Below, piece after piece: positions 53,719 through 63,891 of a DNA stretch of 64,000 nt. This stretch comes from Sporisorium sorghi. Lineage: Eukaryota; Basidiomycota; Ustilaginomycetes; Ustilaginales; Ustilaginaceae. Position 1 is the stretch's first letter, and each line of letters begins with the position of its first letter. Location of the stretch: assembly GCA_023212695.1 (NCBI GenBank), contig JALCCG010000059.1, positions 32,337 to 96,336 of the forward strand, read 5' to 3'. The position numbers and the translations under genes were made by a program. Below the pieces are notes generated by a model. It was given only the letters and a program-made list of their open reading frames with translations, had not been told where the DNA came from and made no database searches.

Positions 53719-56700
53719 ATGTCAATATCAGACCACCTACAGTCGTTCCTGTCTGCAGCATCTAGCTCACAGCGCACGCTCGATGTCGATCAGCAGCTCA
53801 TACATTCGCTCCAAGCCGAGCTCGACTCGCTTCCGCGCACCACCAACCACAGGTCGAAAGATGCAGTCAATGTACATGCGCATGGCATTGACGACGACAT
53901 CTGGTCGCAATTTCAGCGCTCCGTCTCCCTCAACCACACAGTCGAGCAAGCGGGGCAAGATGCCATCGACCACTATCATCACGAAATGGAAAGCTCGGCC
54001 AACGGAGAGCCGGACATGGCCGACTATCACCCATCTCAAAGCGATTCACCTGCTGTCCTCGGCCTTCAAGATCATCTCGCCCATCTCACTGCCGCCGATC
54101 CCTCACTCGCCGAGAGTCTGCGTCAGACCATCCTGGCGACTCTCTCCTCTCCTAGATCAGGGGACGAGATCTCTGCCGAGCTGGCCGAGGCCATCGGATT
54201 CGAGCATCTCGACCTCGTCGGAAGCATCGTCAGCGATCGTCAAAGTGTGCTAGCAGCCCTCCAATCTGGCTCCAACCCCTCACGGCGATCGAATGGCGCT
54301 GCCATCGAGCCTTCGCACCACGAGCATGCCGCGATAGCACTTCCGCATCACCAACAGCAGCAGCAGCACGGCGCATCCTACGACGCCTTCCATCGCGGAA
54401 GCAGAACTCACATCCCTGGCTCACAGATCGTCGTGCAGACGCAGCAGGAACGACAGCAAGCACGCCGTGTCAGAAACGACCTCCGCAAGGCCAATCGCCA
54501 GCGCGCCGTCGATCCAGCCGAAGCCTTCCGCACCTACACGCCCGAAGAGCTCGAACGCATTCGCGAGGAGAGCCTCGCTGCTGCCGCGAACCGTCCTCTC
54601 TTCACGGGAACTGCTACGGGAACCGATCAAGTGCGCTATCCACACGTCTTCTCGTCTGGAGCGCAGGGTAACGTGCTCTCGGTCTTTGGTCAACGCTTCG
54701 CGCTTCCTCTCGGAACCACTCGTGAAGAGAAGCACTTCTTCGAAGAGGTCACCATTCCACCGCCGCGCACTGTCCCTATGCGCACCGAAGAGCGATACAT
54801 CCCCATCCCTGAGATGGATCCCATCTGCCGCGGCGCCTTCCCCGGCTACAAGAGCCTTAATCGACTCCAGAGCGCCGTCTATCCACTCGCCTACAAGACC
54901 AACGAGAATCTGCTCGTCTGTGCGCCCACAGGTGCCGGTAAGACCGACGTGGCCATGCTGACTGTCATGCGTGCCATCAGCCAATACGCTCGAAACCTCG
55001 AGCCTACCGCTGGCAACGCGGCCGACGGCTTCGACATCCAGAAGAACGACTTCAAGATCATCTATGTCGCTCCCATGAAGGCGCTCGCCGCCGAAGTCGT
55101 GCGCAAGTTCAGCAAGCGCTTGCAGTACCTCGGCATCAAGGTGCGTGAACTCACGGGAGACATGCAGATGACGCGCCAAGAGATCGCCGAGACGCAGATG
55201 ATCGTCACCACGCCCGAAAAGTGGGACGTCGTGACGCGCAAGCCCACGGGCGAGGGCGAACTCGCCACCAAGGTGAGGCTACTCATCATCGACGAGGTGC
55301 ATCTGCTTCACGACGAGCGCGGCGCTGTCATCGAGACCATCGTCGCTCGAACGCTGCGCCTAGTCGAATCGAGCCAATCGCTCATCCGCATCGTCGGTCT
55401 CTCGGCCACGCTGCCCAATTTCGTCGACGTTGCCGATTTCCTCCGCGTCAACCGCTGGCAAGGCCTTTTCTACTTTGACTCGTCTTTCCGACCCGTGCCG
55501 CTCGAGCAGCACTTCCTCGGTGTCAAGGGCAAGGTCGGCTCACAGCAGGCTCGAGCCAATCTCGACAAGGCATGCTTCGAAAAGGTCTCGGAGCTCGTCC
55601 AAGCTGGTCACCAGGTCATGGTGTTTGTGCACGCGCGCAAAGAGACGGTCAAGACGGCCCAGACGCTGCGAGAGATGTTCCGCGAAGAAGCCACGGGCGA
55701 TCTCATGCTGGCAGCTGCGGACGAGAACCCGCGCAAGGCCTTCTTCAAGAAGGAGCTCCAGTCCAGCCGCAATCGCGAGATGAAGGAGCTCTTCGATTCC
55801 GGCTTCGGCATCCATCACGCCGGTATGCTGCGCTCCGACCGTACGCTGAGCGAGCGCATGTTCGAAGCTGGTGTCACTCGTGTGCTCTGCTGTACGGCCA
55901 CGCTAGCCTGGGGTGTCAATTTGCCCGCCTACGCCGTCGTCATCAAGGGCACGGATGTCTACGACTCTTCTGCGGGTAGATCCGTCGACCTCTCGATCCT
56001 CGACGTGCTGCAGATCTTTGGTCGTGCCGGTCGTCCGCAGTACGAGGACCTCGGTGTAGGCTACATTCTCACCTCGCAGGATCGCCTCTCGCACTACGTC
56101 GATGCCATCACTTCGCAGCATCCCATCGAGTCCAAGTTCATTGGTGGGATGATCGACTCGCTCAACGCCGAGATCTCGCTCGGCACCGTCGCCAGCATCC
56201 GAGATGGTGTCTCCTGGCTTGGATACACGTATCTGTTCACGCGCATGAAGCGCACTCCGCTCACCTACGGCATGACGTACGACGAGGTGGCCGACGATCC
56301 GCACTTGGGCGCCAAACGTCAGCAGCTCATCCACGTCGGCGTAAAGAAGCTCGTCGAGGCCAAGATGGTCGAGCACGATGCCGTCACCGAGCGTCTCAAG
56401 GTGACGGACCTGGGTCGCATTGCAGCAAAGTACTACATTGGCTACCGCACCATCGAGACGTTCAACGAGCGCATGCGCAGCAACATGAGCGAGGCCGACG
56501 TCCTGGGTCTGCTCAGCCAAGCTGCCGACTTTGAACAGATCGTGCCGCGCGATGCCGAAGAGAAGGAGCTCAAAAAGATGCTCGAAGCAGCGCCTTGCGA
56601 AGTGTCGGGCGGCATCGAGACGTCGCCAGGCAAAGTCAACATCCTCTTGCAAGCCTACATCTCCCGAACCTTTATCGAGGACTTTGCGCTCGTCTCGGAC

Positions 56701-59574
56701 TCGGCGTACGTGGCCCAGAACGCAGGACGAATCATCCGCTCTCTGCTCGAGATCGCACTTAGTCGTCGATGGGCCCGCACAACGTCGGCTCTCATTTCGA
56801 TGAGCAAGGCCATCGAAAAACGCATGTGGCCCTTCGACCATCCGCTTCAGCAGTCGCATCTCAATCCAGATACGCTGTATGCTGTCATGGAGCGCGCCGA
56901 CGATGTCGAGATCGAGCAGCTGGCCGAGATGTCGGCTGCCGAGATCGCCAAGCTCATCCGCGTCAACGCAAGGATGGGCAGTGCGGTGAGACAGGCCGCT
57001 CGCAGCTTCCCTCGTCTGTCCACGTACGCATCGCTGCGTCCGCTCAGCCATGACCTGCTGCGTATCGATGTGCGTGTCGATCGCACGTTTGACTGGAGCG
57101 AGCGAGACCTTGGACGCCTGCACGGCTTCTACATCTGGGTCGAAGATGAAGAAGGGTCCGAGATCCTGCAATGGCTCACGCACCTCACGCGGGTCACCGA
57201 CTCGCACACTTCGAGCGTGACGTTCACCGTCCCTCTGGGTGATACGCTGCCGTCCGGGTTGACGCTGAGGTGGATGTCGGATACGTGGCTGGGGAGCGAG
57301 GGGAGCGAGTGGGTGGCCTTTGACGATCTTATCGTACCAGACAAGCCACCGCCTCACGATTCTCTGCTCGATCTGCCGTTGCTTCCCGTGCGATCTGCGC
57401 TTCAGGACGAGCTGCTCAGCGAGATGTACGCACAAAAGTTCAGCGCCTTCAATGCGCTGCAGACACAGAGCTTCCACACTCTCATGCATACCTCGGCCAA
57501 CGCGCTGGTTTGCGGGCCGACCGCATCAGGCAAGTCGACGGTCGCGGCCATGGCTGTCTGGAGAGCACTGCAGCAGGGCGACAAGGGCTGTATCGTCCTC
57601 GTCTACAGCCGTCGTGACATGCTTGCCTCTGCACTCAAGAGCACGATGACGGCAGCACTCAAGCAGAAGGGCATCGAGGTGAAGCGCAGCTCGCTGTCCA
57701 AAAAAGTGCTGCCGTTCGTGCTCAATGACGGAGTCGGAGCACGCGTGCTGATCACCACCTGCACTTCGCTGTTGCGCGCCATGGAGGTGAGAGAGGATCT
57801 CGTCGGCCACATCTCGTTGCTTGTGGCCGAAGACCTGCACTTGCTGGATCCGTCGTACGAGCTGATGCTGGCCAAGTTCATGTGGTGTTCTGCGCGGATG
57901 TCCAGTTCGGCGCCACGCATTGTCGCGACTAGCGCCAGCCTCAACGATGCCAGCTCGCTGGCACAGTGGATCGGAGCGGACGAGTTTTCAACGTACAACT
58001 TCCACCCCAAGGACCGTCCTTCTATCCTGAGCACCAGCTTCCAGGCGTTCGACCTGCCGCACTCGAGCGGCCTGCTCAAGGCGATGGTCAAGCCGGCCTT
58101 TGACAAGATGAAGGAGAGTCGCGCCAACGGGCCTGCCATCGTGGTGGTGCCGTCGATCTGGCAATGCTTCACGGCAGCCTCGGACCTCATCACCAAAGCC
58201 GCCGCCGAAATGGACACGGACGGCTACCTGGGTCTGCCCTCGGAGGAGATCGAGTCGATCCTGCCGCACATCTTGGACACATCGCTGCACGAGGCTCTGG
58301 TGCACGGCATCGGCATCGTACACGAACGCACGGCGCCTCAGGACCGCACGCTGATCGAGCACCTGTACGAGCAAGGGCTGGTGAAAGTGGTCATGACCAC
58401 ACGCGAGTGTCTGTGGAGCACGACGCTGCGCGCGGCGCTGGTGGTAGTGAAGAGCACGCAGTACGTGCGGATCACCAAGGCGCACAGCACGGGCGTATCG
58501 GATCGTGAGCTGGTCGACTATACGCTCGCCGAGTTGGGCCGAGCCCAGAGCCTCGCCGTGCGAGCCGGCACGCTGACGGACCCGAACCCGCCCGGCGAAT
58601 GCCTCGTGCTCTGCCAGACCGACAAGGCGGGTATGCTGGAGAAGATGCTGCAGACCGGCGTGCCGCTGCACTCTTCTCTGCTGCAGGACGAGCAGCGCGC
58701 CGCGCCTCTGCTGCCGATGGTGCTGGGCGAGATCGTGGGCGGCGTGGTGACCCGGCAAGCCGAGGTGCTCGACTTGCTCAGCTGGACGGTTCTGCCGGCC
58801 GAACTGACACGCAATCCGACGTACTACGACTGTGCGTCGAACGATGCCACCGCTGTAGCGGCTCGACTGACGCAGGTGGGCGACGAGCTGGTGCAGACGC
58901 TGCGGGATCTCGGGCTCGTCGAGAAGCGCAGCAGCGAGTCCAAGGACGACACTTTGGCTGTGACGGATCTGGGCAAGGCTCTGCATCTGCAACCGGGCTC
59001 GACGCTGCTGCACGTGGTGCGGTGGTTCAGCAATCTGTCGAGCAAACCGCTTCGTGCCGCCAGGGAGATGGACACGTTTGCACCCACGCCTCGCGATGGC
59101 AAGGAGAAAGAAAAGATCGAGGATGCAGCAGAGCGGGAGGTGGTGGAGGCGACACTGGGACAGGTGCCTGTCGAGTGGCGCAGTGCGTTCCGTCTTTCGG
59201 CTGCAAAAGTGTCGCACGAGGAAGACAGGAAAGCCGCGGAGGCAGGCGAAGCAGCTGCGGACGATGAAGCCGGTGCAGGTGCGAGTGGCAGTCAGGGAAT
59301 CACACGTGGGGTGAAGCACAGGCTGCTGCTGTGTCTCTATTTCGCCAAGCAGGAGCTCATCACTCCCGCTGCGGCCAAAGTGCTCGCCATGAGCAGGAGG
59401 GCTCGGAAGCGTCTGCAGCAGGAACAGGACGTCGAGCAGGCAGATGGAGTCGACCTGACGGAAGAAGCGGGCGAACAAGCACACAAAGCAGCGATCGCAA
59501 AGCTGGAGCGCGAGCAGGCGGCCGAAGTGCTCGCACTGCTTAGCTCGATCAGCAGCGTCGGCGGTCGAAACTGA
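53719..59574 (+). CDS. SLH1: Ski2-like tandem helicase, SLH1/ASCC3 family
   Basis: 1951 aa, one exon, ATG at 53719. After a 350-residue N-terminus comes cassette 1: Walker A APTGAGKT (402-409), DEVH (525-528), GLSATLPN (near 562) and QIFGRAGR (near 765), then a winged helix and a Sec63-type region (about 900-1215). Cassette 2 has Walker A GPTASGKS (1266-1273), but AEDLH (1370-1374) replaces DExH, LAELGRAQ stands where QxxGRxGR is expected, and no second Sec63 domain follows; the chain ends in a charged tail. Known: Slh1/ASCC3 is the helicase of the RQT/ASC-1 complex that splits stalled, ubiquitinated ribosomes; the paralogue Brr2 acts in the spliceosome. The single acidic-insert-free first cassette fits SLH1/Mug81 more than Brr2. 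Cassette 2 is probably inactive. Confidence 0.93.
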   Translation: MSISDHLQSFLSAASSSQRTLDVDQQLIHSLQAELDSLPRTTNHRSKDAVNVHAHGIDDDIWSQFQRSVSLNHTVEQAGQDAIDHYHHEMESSANGEPDMADYHPSQSDSPAVLGLQDHLAHLTAADPSLAESLRQTILATLSSPRSGDEISAELAEAIGFEHLDLVGSIVSDRQSVLAALQSGSNPSRRSNGAAIEPSHHEHAAIALPHHQQQQQHGASYDAFHRGSRTHIPGSQIVVQTQQERQQARRVRNDLRKANRQRAVDPAEAFRTYTPEELERIREESLAAAANRPLFTGTATGTDQVRYPHVFSSGAQGNVLSVFGQRFALPLGTTREEKHFFEEVTIPPPRTVPMRTEERYIPIPEMDPICRGAFPGYKSLNRLQSAVYPLAYKTNENLLVCAPTGAGKTDVAMLTVMRAISQYARNLEPTAGNAADGFDIQKNDFKIIYVAPMKALAAEVVRKFSKRLQYLGIKVRELTGDMQMTRQEIAETQMIVTTPEKWDVVTRKPTGEGELATKVRLLIIDEVHLLHDERGAVIETIVARTLRLVESSQSLIRIVGLSATLPNFVDVADFLRVNRWQGLFYFDSSFRPVPLEQHFLGVKGKVGSQQARANLDKACFEKVSELVQAGHQVMVFVHARKETVKTAQTLREMFREEATGDLMLAAADENPRKAFFKKELQSSRNREMKELFDSGFGIHHAGMLRSDRTLSERMFEAGVTRVLCCTATLAWGVNLPAYAVVIKGTDVYDSSAGRSVDLSILDVLQIFGRAGRPQYEDLGVGYILTSQDRLSHYVDAITSQHPIESKFIGGMIDSLNAEISLGTVASIRDGVSWLGYTYLFTRMKRTPLTYGMTYDEVADDPHLGAKRQQLIHVGVKKLVEAKMVEHDAVTERLKVTDLGRIAAKYYIGYRTIETFNERMRSNMSEADVLGLLSQAADFEQIVPRDAEEKELKKMLEAAPCEVSGGIETSPGKVNILLQAYISRTFIEDFALVSDSAYVAQNAGRIIRSLLEIALSRRWARTTSALISMSKAIEKRMWPFDHPLQQSHLNPDTLYAVMERADDVEIEQLAEMSAAEIAKLIRVNARMGSAVRQAARSFPRLSTYASLRPLSHDLLRIDVRVDRTFDWSERDLGRLHGFYIWVEDEEGSEILQWLTHLTRVTDSHTSSVTFTVPLGDTLPSGLTLRWMSDTWLGSEGSEWVAFDDLIVPDKPPPHDSLLDLPLLPVRSALQDELLSEMYAQKFSAFNALQTQSFHTLMHTSANALVCGPTASGKSTVAAMAVWRALQQGDKGCIVLVYSRRDMLASALKSTMTAALKQKGIEVKRSSLSKKVLPFVLNDGVGARVLITTCTSLLRAMEVREDLVGHISLLVAEDLHLLDPSYELMLAKFMWCSARMSSSAPRIVATSASLNDASSLAQWIGADEFSTYNFHPKDRPSILSTSFQAFDLPHSSGLLKAMVKPAFDKMKESRANGPAIVVVPSIWQCFTAASDLITKAAAEMDTDGYLGLPSEEIESILPHILDTSLHEALVHGIGIVHERTAPQDRTLIEHLYEQGLVKVVMTTRECLWSTTLRAALVVVKSTQYVRITKAHSTGVSDRELVDYTLAELGRAQSLAVRAGTLTDPNPPGECLVLCQTDKAGMLEKMLQTGVPLHSSLLQDEQRAAPLLPMVLGEIVGGVVTRQAEVLDLLSWTVLPAELTRNPTYYDCASNDATAVAARLTQVGDELVQTLRDLGLVEKRSSESKDDTLAVTDLGKALHLQPGSTLLHVVRWFSNLSSKPLRAAREMDTFAPTPRDGKEKEKIEDAAEREVVEATLGQVPVEWRSAFRLSAAKVSHEEDRKAAEAGEAAADDEAGAGASGSQGITRGVKHRLLLCLYFAKQELITPAAAKVLAMSRRARKRLQQEQDVEQADGVDLTEEAGEQAHKAAIAKLEREQAAEVLALLSSISSVGGRN

Positions 59575-60046
59575 GCCCGCACCTCCATTCCGCCAAGCTG
59601 TGCATCGTTTTTACGACAATCGGAGCATCGCGCTGTATGAGTTTATGCGGAGATGTGTACAGTTCATATGAAGGTTTGAGAGTATACTATCGAAGTTCGA
59701 GTGTGCGTTAGGATGAATGAGAGTTTGTGTGAGAGTTGGAGTGAGGAGCTGGCCGAATAAGACCGACCTAGACACCGAGCGCCAAAAAAAAAAAAAAAAA
59801 AAAAGAAAAAAAAAGAAAAAGAAAAAAAGGCGCACAGACACAAAACAGACTCTGACTCGGTCTTGCAAATAAACCTTCTTGTCGATCCGTCGATCCGGGG
59901 TTAGGCTTGGCTTTCATCTTCCATACTCACTCTTGCCTCAACTCTGCGCACAGCCTCTTGCGCACACATATAAAGAGTTCAGCCACCGCGCCACACTTCC
60001 GCCACCTCTTCATTCTCCCATAAGAACCCCCACCCCCCCAACCAGG
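59575..60046. promoter_or_regulatory. Spacer with A-rich tract and TATA element
   Basis: 470 bp. An A-rich block lies at 59783-59828. A TATAAA element at 59969-59974 is 73-78 bp upstream of the next ATG, a good core-promoter distance. Confidence 0.5.
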
Positions 60047-61252
60047 ATGACCGATACACGCAAACCCGAGATCCTGTGCATCGGCTTCGGCGCACTCGGC
60101 ACCATCTACTCGTACATCCTCTCCCGCGGTGGCGCCACCATCACAGCAGTCGCACGCTCGAACTACGACACCCTTACCACGACCGGCGTGGACATCGACT
60201 CTGTCAAATACGGCCTCGTCCGCGGGTGGAAGCCGGACCGATGCGTTCGCGAATCTGAGCCTCATACGGCTTGCGATCGAGCGTACGACTATGTCGTGTG
60301 TACGTTCAAGAATGTGCCTGATCACCGGAGTGCGAGCTCGATCGTGCGGCCTTTCCTGCGGGTGGGAGGGAAAAAAAGGCCGACGATTGTGCTGTTGCAG
60401 AACGGGGTTGGGATTGAGGACGAGGTGGTGCGGCGGCTGGTGGTCGAGGACGGGCTGGCGAAGGGGATGATTAGTGCGGTGGCGTGGATCGGGGCTAATT
60501 TGGTTGAGGGTGGGACAAAGGTGATGCATGGCGGGCTGGAGAGGTTGGAGATGGGCGTGTACCCCGCCGCACGCCAAACCGCGTCCGAAGAGGAACAGAG
60601 AGCGCTCGACGACTTTGTCCGTACGTACACCTCTGGCGGCGGCGGTGGGCGCGCGGTCGGGGACATCGAGGCGATCCGCTGGCAAAAAGTGCTCTGGAAC
60701 GCGTCCTGGGGCGGACTGTCTACTCTGGCGCGCCAGCCCGTCTCCGCGTTGCTCACCGAGGACACGCTGCACTACTCGGTCGGCGTGGTGCGTCGGATCA
60801 TGCTCGAGATCGTCTACGTCGCACGTGCTTGCGGCCTCACCGAAGCACGCTTCCCCATGGCCTCCGTAGACCAGGCCCTTAATATCACCCTGTCGACATC
60901 GACGGTGCCAGGCGTGCACGACGCCGCGAGGGGCGGCAATCTGGCTGCGGATTTCAAGCCGAGTATCTTGCTGGATTTGGAGAATGGTAGGCCGATGGAG
61001 CTGGAGCCGATTGTCGGTAATGTGGTGAGGAAGGCGAGGGAGAATGGGGTGGATACGCCAAGGCTGGACTTGATTCTGGCTGCGTTGAAGCCGAGTCAGG
61101 TGGCGGCGGTAAGGGGGGCGAGTGGTGGTGGTGGGGAAGGGAAAGAGGGTGGATCGGAGGGGGTGACGAGGTTTTCGGAGTTGATGGCGACGAGTAAGGG
61201 CAATTGGCCAGAGGGGGCGCCTGTGTCGAGGTCTTCCAGTAGCTATTTGTAG
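60047..61252 (+). CDS. 2-dehydropantoate 2-reductase (ApbA/PanE) family protein
   Basis: 401 aa from the ATG at 60047 (the frame is open upstream only from a TTG). The N-terminal Rossmann domain starts ILCIGFGALGT (9-19, GxGxxG NADPH loop). It is followed by VCTFKNVPD, VLLQNGVGIEDEV and AVAWIGANLVEGG. The C-terminal helical domain has the family WQKVLWNASWGGLSTL stretch, where the Lys next to Trp matches the catalytic-lysine position. Known reaction: NADPH-dependent reduction of ketopantoate to pantoate in pantothenate/CoA synthesis. Fungi have several PanE-like paralogues, some with other ketoacid substrates, so pantothenate synthesis is likely but not certain. A Gly/Glu-rich disordered tail follows residue 355. 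Confidence 0.9.
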   Translation: MTDTRKPEILCIGFGALGTIYSYILSRGGATITAVARSNYDTLTTTGVDIDSVKYGLVRGWKPDRCVRESEPHTACDRAYDYVVCTFKNVPDHRSASSIVRPFLRVGGKKRPTIVLLQNGVGIEDEVVRRLVVEDGLAKGMISAVAWIGANLVEGGTKVMHGGLERLEMGVYPAARQTASEEEQRALDDFVRTYTSGGGGGRAVGDIEAIRWQKVLWNASWGGLSTLARQPVSALLTEDTLHYSVGVVRRIMLEIVYVARACGLTEARFPMASVDQALNITLSTSTVPGVHDAARGGNLAADFKPSILLDLENGRPMELEPIVGNVVRKARENGVDTPRLDLILAALKPSQVAAVRGASGGGGEGKEGGSEGVTRFSELMATSKGNWPEGAPVSRSSSSYL

Positions 61253-61398
61253 AGAAACAGCCTCTCGCACCGGTCTCGCACACCAAATGTCACACTCAAT
61301 CTCACCGTCCCCCTTCTCTCACATGGCGTTGTAATCAACAGCATCACAACCCTTCCTACGCAACCCATTCTTGCAGCACTAGATTCTACGCTCCGCAT

Positions 61399-62119
61399 CT
61401 AACGAAACACCCCCCACAGCAACACCACCCCCACGACCCCACTAAACCCCGCCAGCGCCACAACCTTGGTGTTCTTCCACCACATCTGCCTCCTCAACCC
61501 CACCGCCCTTCTGCGGAAAGCCATGCTCTGATTCGCCGCATTGTCGGTGCGGTCCATGAGGAGTTCGATGCGCTCACCCCTGCTGAGGATCTGCTCGACG
61601 TTCTGCGTCATGATATCCTTGACGCCTGCGAGTTCGTGTTTCGCCTGTGCGATGGGGTCGACGGCCTGCGGGTCCGTGTTGAACTGCCGCACGAGTGTGG
61701 ACAGCGTCGCTGTGAGCGAGGTGTAGTCGGTATCCGAGTCGGTGTCGGATGGCACTTCGTACGTCGACAAAAACTGTCCTCAGCGCAAAAAAGCAATCCA
61801 TTCGTCAGTAAGGCAAACACCAATCGCCAATTGAGAAAGCGCCGAGAGGGGTTGAGCAACACACCTTCTTCTGAACATGCGCAAGAAAGGCGAATGGCAC
61901 GCGCCGACCCGTATCCGCATCCGCTACCGCCATATACACCATACCATCCTGAGAGACGTAGTGGAACAGCCAGTCTTCGAATGCATACGACAGTTTGGAA
62001 GAGTTGGGCGGGATGCGCGACAGGATCGTTTGGGCTGCGGGCAGGAAGCGGTGGTGCGAAGGATCGTGCGTCTCTGCTAGGATGTGCGAGCCTTTTGCGA
62101 CGAGGGCTAGTACGATCAT
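61399..62119 (-). CDS. VAMP7-like longin R-SNARE
   Basis: Two exons, 62119-61865 and 61773-61399, with a 91 bp intron (GTGTGT donor, TTACTGACG branch, GACAG acceptor), giving 209 aa. Residues 1-95 form a longin domain (MIVLALVAKGSHILAE, AFEDWLFHYVSQDGMVYMAV). The SNARE motif is at about 125-185, with the zero-layer Arg at 153 (SRGERIELLMD). It is followed by WWKNTKVVALAGF and a C-terminal membrane anchor (about 188-207). Known role: the R-SNARE in late endosome/vacuole fusion (VAMP7 or yeast Nyv1-type). An ATG is confirmed at 62119. The longin domain shows it is not a short synaptobrevin. The exact paralogue is not fixed. Confidence 0.92.
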
Positions 62120-62654
62120 GGTCGGTGGATCGAGGAGCGTTGGTCCGATGAATTAGGAGTGCGAGGTGGTTGACACGGGGGGGTGAGGATGAGATGGTGG
62201 GTGTGAGTGGAAGCGATAGATGCAGCTGAGAAAGGGGTTCAAGCAGAGCGAGAGAGCGCATCTGTGCGTCATTCAAAGTTAAGGTTTCGAATCGGGCCCG
62301 AGCTCGGCCAACTCTGAGGGATGTTCCCGATCCACGGTCTCGACAACAACGATCTGACACTTTGAAAAAAAAAAGAAAAAAAAAAAAAAGGAAAAAGCAC
62401 CAAAGCCACACGCTTCGTTTTTCCGCCTCGTTTCCCCGGATTTTTCGCACGCGCGCCGTTGCCCGCTGCTGCGTCTGCTTTCTGCTGCTGCTGTTCGACG
62501 TTGGACGTTCGGTTCGGCAGGTGTGGGGTTGAGATAGACAGCCGGCTGCTTCACCTGCCGATCAAGCCGGAGCGGCCTCTTCCCGCTCCCAGAGCCGTCA
62601 TTTGCAATTTACTCGTATGCTGCTCTCCTTCCTTCTACCACCACCACCACCACC
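62120..62654. promoter_or_regulatory. Spacer upstream of the R-SNARE and the synthetase relic
   Basis: Divergent region with an A-rich tract (about 62365-62390). A splice-acceptor-like CAACAG follows at 62668-62673, in front of the synthetase-like reading frame. No intact gene. Confidence 0.4.
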
Positions 62655-63848
62655 ATGAACAAGGATCCAACAGACCTCACTCGACAAGTTCCGTCGCCTC
62701 GTCAACGCGCGCTACAATCTCCAGCTCAACAACTACCACGAGCTGCACGATTTCTCCATCAACCGCCTCGAGGACTTCTGGGCGACTGTATGGGACTTTG
62801 CGGGCGTTCGAGCTTCGAGTCGCTTCGAGCGGGTGCTCTCGGATCCTAATGCGCTTCCGGGCGATTTGCCGGCATGGTTCCCGGGCGCGTCGTTCAGTAT
62901 GGCCCAGAACATCCTGTTTCCTCTGCTCGCCCAAGGCGCCGTACCACTGGCCGCACGCGCAGGCCGTTGCGCTGATCGAGGTGCCTGAGGGCAGAGACGG
63001 GCGAGCGGATCGACGAGTCGGGTAAGCCGGGCGAGCTGATCGTTGCGAAGCCGTTCCCCACGCAGCCGGTAAGTGTTTTTCGCCGCAGAGATCGATGCAT
63101 GGGGTGGTTGGTGGATGTAAAGAAAGCTGACAGAAATTTTGTATCAACAGACGGGCTTCTTTGGCCCGCCGGATCAGAAGCAGGCGCTGTACGAAAAGTA
63201 CTTTGACTCGTACTACGCTCGATTCCCCGGTCGCAAGGTGTGGGGCGCAGGGCGACTTTATCTACCAGGACGTTGCTACCAAAGGGCTCGAGATCCTCGG
63301 TCGCTCAGACGGCGTGTTGAATCCCGTAAGTGCCCCACCCTTCCCCGCTGCCCGCAACCACCTCGTCAACGCATCCTCTCTCTCTGACACACCCCTCTCC
63401 CAGTTCTCAACGGAGCGGCGTGCGCTTCGGCAGCTCCGAAATCTACTCTGTCGTCGAAAAACTCGACTTCGTCGGCGATAGCATCGTCGTGGGCCAACGC
63501 CGCCCCGGTCGAGACGAGCACAAACGTGTCCTCCTGTTCATCAAGATGCGCGACCCCACCGCGACACTCTCGCAGACGCACATCGTGCAGCTCAACAGCG
63601 CCATCAAGACCGCCTACTCGGCTCGCCACGTGCCGGAGCACACGTTCCAGGTGCACGACATCCCTGTCACGTTGAATGGGAAGAAGACGGAGCTGGCGGT
63701 CAAGGCGGTGGTGAATGGCAATGCTGCGTTCAAGCCGTCGAGTGCCACGGCGAATCCGGGGAGTTTGGAGGAGTACAAGCAGTATGCGGAGCTCGAGGCG
63801 GTTGTCGCGAAGAGAGGCAAGGCTGCGAGAGGTGGGGGCAAGCTTTGA
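62655..63848 (+). pseudogene. Acetoacetyl-CoA synthetase relic with internal deletion
   Basis: Pieces of an ANL-family acetoacetyl-CoA synthetase sit in order but in different frames. (A) 62674-62930, frame of SLDKFRRLVN, HELHDFSINRLEDFW, AWFPGASFSMAQN, matching the N-terminal ACS-N region. (B) a short PKAPYHWPHAQAVALIEV piece shifted one base. (C) 63000-63068, ERIDESGKPGELIVAKPFP, in a third frame. (D) 63151-63250, TGFFGPPDQKQALYEKYF. (E) 63251-63325, DFIYQDVATKGLEILG. (F) 63414-63848, SGVRFGSSEIYSVVEKLDF through LNGKKTELAVKAVV to a TGA. About 300 residues between B and C, the whole ATP/AMP-binding core, are absent. Introns between C/D (63069-63150) and E/F have GTAAGT donors, but the second lacks a good in-frame acceptor. 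An initial ATG in frame A is not visible. An active enzyme cannot be made from this locus as read. Confidence 0.82.
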
Positions 63849-63860
63849 TGTACAGAAGGT

Positions 63861-63891
<31 letters not shown>

